A stretch of 64,000 nt of DNA from JBOHWJ01 sp050736615 (GTDB taxonomy: Bacteria > Desulfobacterota > Binatia > Binatales > Binataceae): contig JBOHWL010000136.1 in NCBI GenBank assembly GCA_050736615.1, positions 17,443 through 81,442 on the forward strand. The letters are read 5' to 3'. The notes below the pieces were generated by a model, which saw nothing but the letters and a program-made list of their open reading frames with translations, searched no databases and had not been told where the DNA came from. The translations under genes were made by a program, and so were the position numbers. Numbering within the stretch: position 1 is the first letter of the stretch; every line of letters starts with the position of its first letter. Below, one piece after another: positions 52,347-61,398 of the stretch.

Positions 52347-53174
52347 TTAGCCGCCGGACTTCGCTGGCCTGCCAATAAGTTCGTTGAGCATTTCGAGCGG
52401 ACTGGCGGTGGCGAACTGTTCGCGTACCAATTCGGGCGTATTAGTCGCCGCCTTGTCGAGTTCGACCAGTTCCGGCGGTACGTACCAGTGCAGCCGGTCC
52501 GAATGATAGGCCTCCCACGCCACTTTGGCGACTTCGAGTGCTGGAATCGGACGGAATAGCCCCTCCTTCGAAGCCCGCTCAATCACCGGGCGCGGCACCA
52601 ACGGTGTATCGATGAGGCCAGGCAGAACGTCGGCGGCGCGCACGCCATAACGGCGGAATTCGACTGCGAGCGCCTCGGTCAGACCCTTCACGGCATGCTT
52701 GGTGGCCGAATAGACGGCAATGCCCGGCATGCCGTAGGTAGCCGACGAGGACGAGGTGGTAAAACACAATGAACCGGGCGTCGCCTTGAGCAAGCCAATC
52801 GCCGAATGGATCCCATTCAGTACGCCAATGAAATTGACTTGCACCACGCGCAGGCTTTCGGCAAACGGCACCTGGTCGAAAAGGCCGCCCGCGCCGATGC
52901 CGGCGTTATTGTACAGCATGTCCATGTGCCCATTGGTCGCCGTGCCGAATTCGGCGATCGCGCGTTCGTAATCAGGCTTATCGGTAACGTCGAGGCGGCG
53001 GATAACACAGTTGGCGCCGCCCAGCTCAATCTCAAGGGTGTTGAGGCCGTCCAGGTTGAGGTCGTAACCGCCGACGAACCATTCCTTGCTCTGGAACAGT
53101 TTGGCCGCCTCGCGCCCCATTCCCGAGGCGGCGCCGGTGATAAAGATGGACTTCCGTCCGTTCGCGGATCCCAT
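52347..53174 (-). CDS. Short-chain dehydrogenase/reductase (SDR)
   Basis: A protein of 275 residues of the classical SDR family. The nucleotide site is SIFITGAASGMGREAAKLF, DMLYNNAGIGAGG is the NNAG motif, and the catalytic set is S in CFTTSSSSATYG with YSATKHAVKGL (Y-x3-K). YVPPELVELDKAATNTPELV lies at the C-terminus. Cofactor preference (NAD or NADP) and substrate are not clear; D38 in GGYDLNLDG favours NAD. A cupin gene lies 68 bases upstream on the same strand and is likely in the same transcript. Confidence 0.9.
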   Translation of the reverse strand: MGSANGRKSIFITGAASGMGREAAKLFQSKEWFVGGYDLNLDGLNTLEIELGGANCVIRRLDVTDKPDYERAIAEFGTATNGHMDMLYNNAGIGAGGLFDQVPFAESLRVVQVNFIGVLNGIHSAIGLLKATPGSLCFTTSSSSATYGMPGIAVYSATKHAVKGLTEALAVEFRRYGVRAADVLPGLIDTPLVPRPVIERASKEGLFRPIPALEVAKVAWEAYHSDRLHWYVPPELVELDKAATNTPELVREQFATASPLEMLNELIGRPAKSGG

Positions 53175-53242
53175 GCTACCTCGCTCGTGATGTCAGCGCG
53201 CCCGCCATCCAGCGGGCGCTAAGAAGACCGTCCGCGCATTTA

Positions 53243-53701
53243 TTAAGCGGCGGACTTTTTCGCTTGATCATAAGCCGCTTGGATGCGCCGCAGTTCCTCC
53301 CAGCCCAGGTATGAGGTGAAACTGTTCTCGTTGAAGAACAGCACCGGGCCGTTACAGATGAAGATGTAGTCGGTATCTTCCAGCGCGGTGGTGGCGCCAT
53401 GCACCATGCCGGTGGCTTCGTAAACGTAATCGCCGGTCTGCAGGATTCCGGTACGCACCTGCAGCTTGCCGCGGATGATGAAGGTGTGGGAGGCGGTCAG
53501 ATGTTTATGCGGTGGCGCCACGTAGCCTTTGAGCCAGCGAAACAGCACGGCCCATGTGCCGGATTCAGCGCCGGTCCATAGAATTTTCATGAAGGCGCGC
53601 TCAGGGTCGTCCTGTGAGGGAATCCAATCCATTTCAGACGAGCGCACCAAGGTATCCATCAACTGGCTGTTGAACGGGTTGATATCCTGCGGGAGCGCCA
53701 T
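53243..53701 (-). CDS. Cupin-domain protein, possible ring- or diketone-cleaving dioxygenase
   Basis: A protein of 152 residues with a single cupin barrel. Motif 1 is YVAPPHKHLTASHTFIIRGK, giving two or three His ligands and a position where Glu is often found. Motif 2 is near YEATGMVHGATTA. Proteins of this shape include 2,4'-dihydroxyacetophenone dioxygenase and acetylacetone-cleaving enzymes, but sugar-isomerase-type cupins cannot be excluded. GGAGGAG lies seven bases before ATG. It heads a two-gene unit with the SDR gene, which would suit oxidation of an alcohol or diol. Confidence 0.82.
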   Translation of the reverse strand: MALPQDINPFNSQLMDTLVRSSEMDWIPSQDDPERAFMKILWTGAESGTWAVLFRWLKGYVAPPHKHLTASHTFIIRGKLQVRTGILQTGDYVYEATGMVHGATTALEDTDYIFICNGPVLFFNENSFTSYLGWEELRRIQAAYDQAKKSAA

Positions 53702-54114
53702 GGCGTTTCTCCTCCTGCCTGTTCCTTAGCGTGAGCCCACCCGCTGATCAATCGAATTCTACCGCAAGTCGTCTCCCGCCGTCCCGGCGGCATCACAGTC
53801 GCCGCCTCGGTCCCTTCCGATATCGCCGACAATCCGGATGCTTGCAATCCGGGGGTGACGGCCCGCCTGAACCGCCTGTTAGAACTTGTCCGGATGCTTG
53901 CTATAGCACGAAAGGTTTGTCAGCGACAGATAAATGTGACTTAAACATTCCAGATGATGCTTGAATCCTGTTATCGAATACTGTACTTCCAGACTTCGCG
54001 CGGGCTGCGAGCTTGGCCGCGCAAGCCACCTTATTTGATTCGGTACGAGGCGATCGGTGATTTACAGCTGTTTTGGTTGATTGATTTGACAATCCAAGCG
54101 CGAGGCGACAGGCG
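53702..54114. other. Intergenic region with short direct repeats, 413 bases
   Basis: Divergent space between the cupin gene (minus) and the PrsW-like gene (plus). TCCGGATGCTTGC occurs twice (about 53835 and 53889), and GATGCTTGAATCC echoes it near 53955. The right part is AT-richer (GTGACTTAAACATTCC, then TTATTTGATTCGG) and probably contains the promoter of the signalling operon. No gene-like frame or folded RNA was recognised. Confidence 0.5.
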
Positions 54115-55605
54115 ATGAATCAGGTGAACCGGCAGCCGGGCGGCCGCATGTTGCGCAGCCAGACGCTTAAGCTGACCTATGTGTTTCCGATTGTTCTGCA
54201 ATGGCGGCAATTAGCCAAGAAGGGCTTTCTGATCCCGGCTGCACTGACCGTCCTGGTTTCAACCTCATTGGGACTGCTCAGCGCTGGGCCGTTCGATTAC
54301 TTCGCGTGGGCCTTCGCCTTTTACTGTGCGGTTGGGTTCTTGTACCTGGTCTATCGTCTTTGCGGCAAACGCAAATCATGGCTGGTGTTGTTGAGCGCAA
54401 TGGGTTTGGGGGTTTTGTGTTTGTATCCGCCCAATTATTGCGTATGGCATGTGTTGCACGTGTTTTTTGCCAATTTCGTCGGTGGCATTTTCTTTTCGAA
54501 AGGACCACCGGCCGATGTTTTGGGTCAATTCTTCTACAATTTCGTGACTATCGGGCTGGTTGAAGAAGGGACTAAATTTGTCCCGGTACTGCTCTTCTTC
54601 TGGCTCGCCTACCGCTTCTCACCGCCATGGCGGGAGCAAATCGGCGTCTTCGAGCCGCTGGACGGGCTGCTGGTGGGAGCTGCCTCGGGTGGCGGCTTTG
54701 CCCTCTACGAGACCGTCCATCAATACATTCCGAAAACGCTGGCGATGTCGATGCGAGTGGATGCTTTCAACGCGCTCGTAAAAAAACTTTTGCCGAGTAA
54801 TCCGCAGCTTGCGCGCCTGCCGCCGCATCAGCTCGTCGATGTCATAACTGACCAAATCGCGGCCACTTTTTCGATGCAGCAGATTATCGACAAGTTTCAG
54901 ATCAATGGCGCGCACGCGATGCAGGTGCTTATCTATCGCTCCTTGAATGACTTGGCGGGCCATATGGCGTGGGCGGCGTTACTTGGCTACGCACTTGGCC
55001 TTGCGATACTCAAGCCGAAGAAAGGCTGGATTGCCATCCCGATTGCCTATTGCCTGGTTGCGGCGCTCCACGCCGTGTGGGATCTGGATTCTCCCGCCAA
55101 CATCACTGCGGTGATTTCGGGCCTGGCTTCCTACTCTCTGCTGGCCGCCGCTATTCTTCAGGCCCGGCAATTGTCGCCCAATCGCGAGTTCAATTTCGCG
55201 ACACAAACCCTCGAACGTCCGAAAACTCCGCTGCCACAAAGAGCAAATTCCAGTCAGAGCGCCGCCACTATTAACGCACAACCAGCCGCCAAGCCGCGAG
55301 TTAATTACAACCGCCCCGCGGGCTACGCGCTGGTCCTGGGCGCGCGTTCGATGTCGCTTGAGGTCGGGACCAAAATCAGATTGCAGGAAATTCCCGGATT
55401 AAAAGCGTTTTCTGCCGATATTGTCGCGGAAGTTCGCAACAGCCCCAACGATGTCTCGATTCTCGGGCTCAAGAATCTGTCGACCACGAGTTGGAGAGCG
55501 TACACGCCTGACGGCCAGCATCGGGAATTAGAGCCCGGTCGTACGCTTCGGCTCGCGCGCGGCGTCGAGATTGATTTCGGCTCGGTGCGAGGGCAAATCC
55601 GATGA
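54115..55605 (+). CDS. PrsW-like membrane protease with C-terminal FHA-like domain
   Basis: A protein of 496 residues. Residues 35-350 hold about eight helices with the PrsW/CAAX-protease-like motifs: E150-E151-x2-K154 in IGLVEEGTKFVPVLL, E199 in GGFALYETVHQYI, H283 in LAGHMAWAALLGYALG and H319 in ALHAVWD. These would make a membrane metalloprotease site. A flexible Pro/Ser linker (about 360-400) leads to a beta-rich domain with ILGLKNLSTTSWRAYTPDG and LEPGRTLRLARGVEIDFGS. That domain looks like a degenerate FHA fold. It overlaps the PP2C gene by ATGA. A role in signal-dependent proteolysis is inferred. Confidence 0.8.
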   Translation: MNQVNRQPGGRMLRSQTLKLTYVFPIVLQWRQLAKKGFLIPAALTVLVSTSLGLLSAGPFDYFAWAFAFYCAVGFLYLVYRLCGKRKSWLVLLSAMGLGVLCLYPPNYCVWHVLHVFFANFVGGIFFSKGPPADVLGQFFYNFVTIGLVEEGTKFVPVLLFFWLAYRFSPPWREQIGVFEPLDGLLVGAASGGGFALYETVHQYIPKTLAMSMRVDAFNALVKKLLPSNPQLARLPPHQLVDVITDQIAATFSMQQIIDKFQINGAHAMQVLIYRSLNDLAGHMAWAALLGYALGLAILKPKKGWIAIPIAYCLVAALHAVWDLDSPANITAVISGLASYSLLAAAILQARQLSPNREFNFATQTLERPKTPLPQRANSSQSAATINAQPAAKPRVNYNRPAGYALVLGARSMSLEVGTKIRLQEIPGLKAFSADIVAEVRNSPNDVSILGLKNLSTTSWRAYTPDGQHRELEPGRTLRLARGVEIDFGSVRGQIR

Positions 55606-56867
55606 CGGATTCCGATACCAAGCCGCCGCCAACAGCCGGCGAGACGTCGAATTTTGCTGCTGAAGCTGCGATTGGCAGTGGGGCAGGGCATATAGATGAG
55701 GCTCAAGATCTGGCGGCGGCTCCAAATGAAGCTATCGCTGTTGGCGAGTGGCGGATGGCGGCTCATTCCATCCGTGGCGCCGCGCATTTCAAGGCGCAGT
55801 TGCCCAACCAGGATGCCGTCCAATGCTGGCCGCCGGATTCAAATGGCAAGCCGCCATTGATCCTTGCGGTTTCCGACGGACATGGCTCGGCGCGCCATTT
55901 CCGCAGCGCACGCGGCGCCGCGCTCGCGGTTGAAGCCGCGATTGCGACTTTGCGCGAATTCAATCAACCATCCATCGGCCAGGACCGTGAGCAAATGCAA
56001 ACCGCGCTGGACGCGATGCCCTCAGACTTGGTTGGGAGATGGCGTGCGGCGGTTGCCGCCGAGCTGGACACTGATCCTCTTGATATAGCCGAACTGGCCA
56101 AGGTTGAAGCCGCCGAAGGCCAGGCTTCGCGGCAATCGGTGGAGGCCGATCCCGTTCTCGCTTACGGCGCCACGGTTATCGCCACGCTGGTGGGCGACGG
56201 CTTCATCTTATTTTTGCAGCTCGGCGATGGCGACGTGCTGTGCGTTGACGCCGCGGGCAAGACCAGCCGCCTGGGATTGCGTGACCTACGCCTGACCGGC
56301 AACTACTCGACTTCGTTATGCCAGGCGAAGGCGCCCGAGTGGATGCGCACGCATCTGATGACGCAAGCGGACGAATGGCCGGCGCTTATTCTGATGTCCA
56401 GTGACGGCTATGCGAATTCGTTTGTTTCTGAAGATGATTTTCTGCAGACCGGCCATGACTATTTCGAGATGATTCGCACGCGCGGTTTGCGCGCGGTCGC
56501 AGCGGAATTGCCCCAAATTCTTGAGCACGCCTCCGAAAACGGCAACGGTGACGACATTTCGCTTGGCATTCTAAGCCGCATGGGAGAGAACGTTGACGCC
56601 TGCGCGACGACGGTGGCCGATCCGCAAATCGCACGTTCACTCGAAGCGCGCTTGAAACGGCCCGCACACAATTGGCGGGTGCTTTTTGCCCTAATCGTGA
56701 TGGTAATGGTGCTGACGGGGCTGGCCTTTTTGCGTCCGCGGATCAGCGTGCGAACTCTCGAATGGTGGCATCACCCTCCAAAGACAGCGCCAGCAGCCGG
56801 CGCGCACCTGTCGCAGAGATTGCCGCCAGGGAATCTTCAAGCGCATTTGGTCATTCCGCAGGCGTAA
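55602..56867 (+). CDS. PP2C-family protein phosphatase with C-terminal membrane helix
   Basis: A protein of 421 residues. The PP2C metal motifs are visible: NQDA at 69-72, LAVSDGHGSARHF at 88-100, LQLGDGDVLCV, LMSSDGYANSF and GNGDDISLGIL. This is the PP2C_2 form found beside bacterial Ser/Thr kinases. A membrane helix at about 362-380 (FALIVMVMVLTGLAFLRP) and a short Pro-rich tail follow. The first 45 residues are acidic and likely disordered. It would remove phosphates placed by a Hanks-type kinase, such as the one at 61399-62979. ATG overlaps the PrsW-like gene. Confidence 0.88.
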   Translation: MTDSDTKPPPTAGETSNFAAEAAIGSGAGHIDEAQDLAAAPNEAIAVGEWRMAAHSIRGAAHFKAQLPNQDAVQCWPPDSNGKPPLILAVSDGHGSARHFRSARGAALAVEAAIATLREFNQPSIGQDREQMQTALDAMPSDLVGRWRAAVAAELDTDPLDIAELAKVEAAEGQASRQSVEADPVLAYGATVIATLVGDGFILFLQLGDGDVLCVDAAGKTSRLGLRDLRLTGNYSTSLCQAKAPEWMRTHLMTQADEWPALILMSSDGYANSFVSEDDFLQTGHDYFEMIRTRGLRAVAAELPQILEHASENGNGDDISLGILSRMGENVDACATTVADPQIARSLEARLKRPAHNWRVLFALIVMVMVLTGLAFLRPRISVRTLEWWHHPPKTAPAAGAHLSQRLPPGNLQAHLVIPQA

Positions 56868-56907
56868 CCAACAACTTTCGCTTGGTCATCGAATCAGGGT
56901 GGCGGAG

Positions 56908-58167
56908 ATGGACTGGTCAACGATCAATCGGCATGAGGTGGCGCGCAAATCACTGGCTGGATTGATTGGCGGGCTTTTGGCCTGGGTGCCGGTCGAGTTA
57001 TGGTTTGCGGCTTATCCGGACGGGTTGCTGCGTGCGGGTACGAATAGTGCCTCCTTCTATTATCTCGCGGAAATGTTCTTCCCAGCCTTTGTCGGTTTGC
57101 TGATTAACGCGACCGACGTCCAGGATTTCACCAGCGCCCGAGCCAAACGCTTTTTGCTGGTCACTTTTATCGCCTGTTTCGCCCTCGGGCTGCCCGCCGC
57201 CTACTATTCGCAGGCGCTGTTCACCGGCATGACGACTAATGCGCAGACCTTCAGGTCGGAAGGCATCGCCTTTCGCATGTTAAGCCGCGGCATATCATTT
57301 ATAGTTTTCGGATTGGTGGCGGGCGCGGGCGTCGGGCTTGCCACCGGCGCGGTCACAAATCTGATCAAAGGCGCGATTGGAGGAGCTATCGGAGGCTTCT
57401 TCGGCGGGCTGCTGTTCGATCCGATCTTCGCGCTGACTTCGATCGGCCCGCTGAGCCGAATAATCACGTCGGGCGAAGAAGGTCTCCTGATCGGCCTGAT
57501 GATCGGGCTGGTGCAGGACCTGACCAAGAGTGCGTGGCTGACGGTCGAGGCTGGCCGCTTGCGCAATCGCCAATTCCGCCTCGAGAAGCCGGTTACCGCA
57601 CTGGGCCGCGCCGAAGAATGTGATGTCGGCTTATTTGGCGACGCGGGGGTCGAGGCCCGTCATGCCGTGATCGAACGCCAGGGCGACGAATTCGTGCTCA
57701 ACGCCCTCGGCCATCCGGTGACGGTTAACGGCCGCACCGCGCATGGAGCCAGACTGCGCGGCGGCGACCGGATCGGAATTGGTAATTACGAGCTCAGTTT
57801 CAATTTGCGTGAAGTCGCCGCTCCGGCGCATCGCGGGAACGAAGTGCCAACGCCGGGGCCGATAGCAGCTTACCCGCGTTTCATCGACGCCAACGGCCGC
57901 GAGCTGGCGTTGCGCATCGACGCGAACACCAGGATGGGGCGTTCAAGTGACAACGATATTGTAATTGCCGATAGTTCCGTCTCGCGCCATCACGCGTCCA
58001 TTTTCCCGTATGAGGGCGGCTACTTCATCAATGATCAAGAAAGCCAGAACGGCCTTTATTTGAACGGGCGGCGAATTTTTGTTGAGACAGACGGATCTCC
58101 CGGGCACCAGCTCGGCGACGGCGACGTGGTGCGACTCGGCGATGTGCAACTCACCTTCCGGCTCTAG
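56908..58167 (+). CDS. Membrane protein with two FHA domains
   Basis: A protein of about 419 residues from ATG 56908 (GTG 56899 is also possible). The N-terminal 230 residues have about six helices, with glycine-rich segments (GAIGGAIGGFFGGLLFDP). FHA 1 (about 225-305) has ALGRAEECDVGL and ARHAVIERQGDEF, with the usual Ser before His replaced. FHA 2 (about 325-419) is canonical: RMGRSSDNDIVIADSSVSRH, then NDQESQNGLYLNGRRI. FHA domains read phosphothreonine. It follows the PP2C gene by 40 bases and would be the membrane reader of the local kinase system. Confidence 0.9.
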   Translation: MDWSTINRHEVARKSLAGLIGGLLAWVPVELWFAAYPDGLLRAGTNSASFYYLAEMFFPAFVGLLINATDVQDFTSARAKRFLLVTFIACFALGLPAAYYSQALFTGMTTNAQTFRSEGIAFRMLSRGISFIVFGLVAGAGVGLATGAVTNLIKGAIGGAIGGFFGGLLFDPIFALTSIGPLSRIITSGEEGLLIGLMIGLVQDLTKSAWLTVEAGRLRNRQFRLEKPVTALGRAEECDVGLFGDAGVEARHAVIERQGDEFVLNALGHPVTVNGRTAHGARLRGGDRIGIGNYELSFNLREVAAPAHRGNEVPTPGPIAAYPRFIDANGRELALRIDANTRMGRSSDNDIVIADSSVSRHHASIFPYEGGYFINDQESQNGLYLNGRRIFVETDGSPGHQLGDGDVVRLGDVQLTFRL

Positions 58168-58313
58168 GCTTATGCGACGCGAGGGGGTTCCGCAATGCGA
58201 AGCGGAGTCGCATAGATTTAGAATGTTCGCCGACCCACAGCACCATGATCAGCGAGAAAGTTGCGCAGGTTCGCATCATTGCTGACTTGCACTAAGTAAC
58301 GGGGGGAAGCGAG

Positions 58314-59498
58314 TTGAGATTCGCCGGAACAGCAGTCAGTGTTTGTGCGCTAGTCACACTATTGTGCGGCGGCACCGCTGTCTATTCGCAAGGGGACTAT
58401 TTCAGCAGCAACAGTGGCGGCCCCGGGAATAGTACCGGTACGACCGGACGCGGGGATTACTTCAGCAGCAGAGGCACTGATACGCAAGGTATCCACGGTA
58501 ACCCTAACTGCCCGCCGCCGGTGATTAACGGCATCACGCCCAAAAACTGGTCGTGCGGAACTGGCAAACAGGCGGTTCAATTGCCACCTGTTAATTCCAC
58601 AAATCGGTCGCAGCGAATACGACGGATGTGGGACAAAAATCCCAGTATCCCGTGCGACGCAAGTAGTCTGCCGCAACCCGGTAACACTGTCGCGAACGCG
58701 CAGGACCTCGTAAAGCTTATCTGGCAGCGCTACAACACCGGCAAACCGATTGGCGTATATCGCGTAGTCAATATGTCTACAGCAACCTGCCTGATGGTTT
58801 TGTCGGGCACGCAACCTTTTACACCTCAATCAACGGGGCCGCTCGAAGATGTTGCGAGTGCACTGGGAATGAATGACGGGTTTCGTCAAGCAATAATCGA
58901 GCACATGGGAAGCGCTGATTTCGCATCCGTCTGTCCGCCCGGCAGCCGCCTCATTCTGGCGGGGCACAGCCTCGGCGGAATGGAAGCTCAACTGGTCGCG
59001 GCCGATCCTCGCACCGCCGCCCTTGGATATCAGCCCATGGCGGTAATCACGTTTGGCTCGCCCAAGGTCGCGCCAGAGGCGATGCAGACCAATTCGGCCG
59101 GGGGTATAACCGGCTTCACTCTCTACCGACGTTTCACAACTATCGGCGATCCGATTCCTTATTCCACGCGAGGTCTTGGAGCGTTTCAGCCGACTAATCA
59201 GATTTATGTGGACGATCGTAGCCCGGCTCAGAAAGCGCAAATCATCGCTTATACCGATGGATTGATTGATACCACTCTCAACACCCGGCTTGGGCTCCTG
59301 GCTTGGATAGCAATGGGTGCGATGGGACCCCACATGGCGTATCCATGTGTACGGATGCTGGCGGATGACTTTGACGCCCTGGGCAATCGCATCAGCAGTC
59401 CGGGCTCAGGTACGCAACTGATACTTGCCCCCGCACCTGATCAAAAATTCTATTCGGCGCCGTCGCGATTAGGTGTAACGCCCCTTTCCAAACGCTAG
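58314..59498 (+). CDS. Secreted lipase-like protein (GHSLGG)
   Basis: A protein of 394 residues. The start is TTG 58314, with GGGGGGAAG about nine bases ahead. A signal peptide covers residues 1-25. Two copies of GDYFSS (27-32 and 47-52) lie in a Gly/Ser/Thr-rich spacer. The catalytic elbow is LILAGHSLGGMEAQL with S219. ITFGSPKVAPEAM, YRRFTTIGDPIPYSTRG (acid) and MGPHMAYPC (His) complete a class 3 lipase-like triad. Six or more cysteines suggest disulfides outside the cytoplasm. The substrate is unknown. Its stop codon TAG spans the boundary of a MITE insertion. Confidence 0.82.
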   Translation: MRFAGTAVSVCALVTLLCGGTAVYSQGDYFSSNSGGPGNSTGTTGRGDYFSSRGTDTQGIHGNPNCPPPVINGITPKNWSCGTGKQAVQLPPVNSTNRSQRIRRMWDKNPSIPCDASSLPQPGNTVANAQDLVKLIWQRYNTGKPIGVYRVVNMSTATCLMVLSGTQPFTPQSTGPLEDVASALGMNDGFRQAIIEHMGSADFASVCPPGSRLILAGHSLGGMEAQLVAADPRTAALGYQPMAVITFGSPKVAPEAMQTNSAGGITGFTLYRRFTTIGDPIPYSTRGLGAFQPTNQIYVDDRSPAQKAQIIAYTDGLIDTTLNTRLGLLAWIAMGAMGPHMAYPCVRMLADDFDALGNRISSPGSGTQLILAPAPDQKFYSAPSRLGVTPLSKR

Positions 59499-59701
59499 CG
59501 GGCTGTTGAAAAATCACAGCCTGCACCCCCTCTCTTTCTCCCCCGCAAAAGGGCGGGAGAGAAGCTCGAGGAAAGCAGTATGTTCTAACGCAGCTCGCGG
59601 ACTCGCCTGCTCGGCTCCACTTCGCTCCGCCTGGTGCTTTACGCAGGGTGTCGAGGGCACTGGGTGCAACTTGCGCTAAGAGCCCTTTTTCAACACCCTG
59701 C
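59498..59701. mobile_element. MITE-like element with 16-base terminal inverted repeats and TA target duplication
   Basis: The left end GCGGGCTGTTGAAAAA (59498-59513) matches the reverse complement of the right end (59686-59701, GCAGGGTGTTGAAAAA) at 14 of 16 bases. TA flanks both sides (59496-59497 and 59702-59703), the target mark of IS630/Tc1-mariner transposition. The 204-base interior has no gene. It contains a TCTCCC/GGGAGA hairpin near 59543-59572 and a GCAGCTCGCGGACTCGCCTG segment. No transposase is nearby, so it would need one in trans. Confidence 0.75.
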
Positions 59702-59729
59702 TAAGGGAGCCTCTGCGCAAGTCTTAATC

Positions 59730-59986
59730 TGTCATTTCGAGCGTGGCTAGCGGAGTCGCGCTGCGCGGCGAAGCGAGCACACCAGTGGAGCGAAGCGGAA
59801 CGAGCGGGCGAGTCTGCGAGCCGTGTTCCGGGTAAATTGAGTCCGCGAGCTGTGTATAAAAGCGCGGAAATTTGTTCATTTCCTTCGGTTTGTCCGGGAT
59901 TCCTCATTTATTTCGAACGCACCTGCAGACTCGTTCGCTCGCATAGTCTTCGGCTACGCTAATGGCGGGCTCCGTTGGGAATGACA
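59730..59986. repeat. Dispersed TGTCATTTCGAGC element, 257 bases
   Basis: The longest copy of the family. It begins TGTCATTTCGAGCGTGGCTA, has GC arms (GCGCTGCGCGGCGAAGCGAG), then GGGATTCCTCATTTATTTCG, and ends TCCGTTGGGAATGACA. The inverted ends TGTCATT/AATGACA frame it. It lies beside the MITE in the gap between the lipase gene and a convergent gene. Confidence 0.75.
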
Positions 59987-60057
59987 AAGGGGTATCGACA
60001 GAACCGGTGACCAGCCCTCAGCCGCGCGTCCGGCCGGGCGGGCGGCGGCATCGGCAG

Positions 60058-61272
60058 TCATAGGTTCATGTGACTGCGGTTATAGCCAGGGGTTTGACCA
60101 GAGGTCATAACGTTCGGTGCGTTGGGCGGGGTGAAACCCAACTGTGTCACGGCCCAATACGCAAAACTGTTGCTGTTGACAGCGTTGTTGGTAAGCTCTG
60201 GCGTCGGATTGTAGGGAAGTCCCGCATTGTTAACCCGGCTTTCGAGCTGGCTCATCTCCTGCGCCGCTTCGGAGCAGCTTTCGGAGACCTGGCCGGCAGT
60301 TTCTATCTGAGCGCCCTGCCCAAGGGGTAGGGTCTGCAAATTGCGGACACGTGTCGTCAGCGGCCCCCAATTGGGAAAATGCCCGGTCGGATTGCCTTCG
60401 TAACCTGTGGGCTGGAATCCAGGTCCGCTGAGAATCACGACGGTGTGAATTGCGTTCGTGATTCCGACAAACGTTCTCACGCCGATAAATTCGAAACCGA
60501 CCTGCACCTGGCAGCTCGGGGGCGCCACTTGACTTGCCGGGCAATAAAGCGAGACCGCCTGCACCACGCGCTGTCCCGGATTGACGAAGTTGGCCGTCGC
60601 GACTGAAATGGCGGAGGCCGCGCCGTTCGGACGGCAGGTGATCGGCGGTGTCATCCGGGCGGTGATAAAATTATGAACGAGGCTGGGCGAACCGCTCTCT
60701 ATGGCGAAAAAGCCGTTGGCATCCGGCCCGGAGGCTAGCGGCGAGCATTCGATGGCCATACCGGCCGCGTAATCGAATACAGTGAATGTCACGACCGGCG
60801 CTTCGAAGCCACTGACGACGGAATTGGTGGGGCAAAGCATCGCGGGTTGCTCGTCGCCTCCAGCGTCATTGCCGGCCTCCGCGCCCCATTGCAGGCTGTC
60901 GCGGCTCCAGCTCCAGCCCGAAACATCACGCTTCGGGACCGCACAAGCGATCCGCACATAATCGAGCACGTCCCCGCGGCGAATTTGCGCGCCGACCAGT
61001 GCGCTGCCCTTGGGACAACGCAAAGTCTCGAGTTGGTAGCCCCGGCCGAGCCTCTGTCCGCCAGCCTGTCCTCCCGAAGCAGCCGTGTCGCGCTCGCCCG
61101 GACCGGGCTTGCTCCACATCGGCGTGGAAAGGCCGCCTCTCAGGCCTAAGCCGAAGCCGCCTTGCGCAAAGGCGCTTCCTGCCCCTATTGCTAGCGCGCC
61201 ACAACCGACGGCTGTTGCAAGTAGGAGGAGGCCCGCTCGCGCAAACGTTGCGAACCAATTTCCGCCCGCCAT
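60058..61272 (-). CDS. Exported cysteine-rich protein, function unknown
   Basis: A protein of 404 residues from ATG 61272, with TTGGAGG six bases ahead. The frame is open upstream, but that part lacks support. Residues 1-36 are a long signal peptide (FARAGLLLLATAVGCGALAI ending FAQ). The mature part has paired cysteines in recurring contexts: ETLRCPKGSALVGAQIRRGD, PAMLCPTNSVVSGFEA, ITCRPNGAASAIS and VSLYCPASQVAPPSCQV. Each CP- or C-led strand is followed by a turn, suggesting repeated beta modules with disulfides. I do not recognise a family. It follows the kinase gene by 126 bases on the same strand and may be a substrate or partner. Confidence 0.7.
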   Translation of the reverse strand: MAGGNWFATFARAGLLLLATAVGCGALAIGAGSAFAQGGFGLGLRGGLSTPMWSKPGPGERDTAASGGQAGGQRLGRGYQLETLRCPKGSALVGAQIRRGDVLDYVRIACAVPKRDVSGWSWSRDSLQWGAEAGNDAGGDEQPAMLCPTNSVVSGFEAPVVTFTVFDYAAGMAIECSPLASGPDANGFFAIESGSPSLVHNFITARMTPPITCRPNGAASAISVATANFVNPGQRVVQAVSLYCPASQVAPPSCQVQVGFEFIGVRTFVGITNAIHTVVILSGPGFQPTGYEGNPTGHFPNWGPLTTRVRNLQTLPLGQGAQIETAGQVSESCSEAAQEMSQLESRVNNAGLPYNPTPELTNNAVNSNSFAYWAVTQLGFTPPNAPNVMTSGQTPGYNRSHMNL

Positions 61273-61398
61273 TGCTATCCTCCAACCGCGGGCCGCAGAA
61301 CCTCCCAGGGCGAGCCCCGAAGATTTTCCCGAGACCCTCCCATACCCCGACTTCTGTGCCCGCCGCTGCTCGGCGCTCGTCTGCCGCATGCTTCGCGA

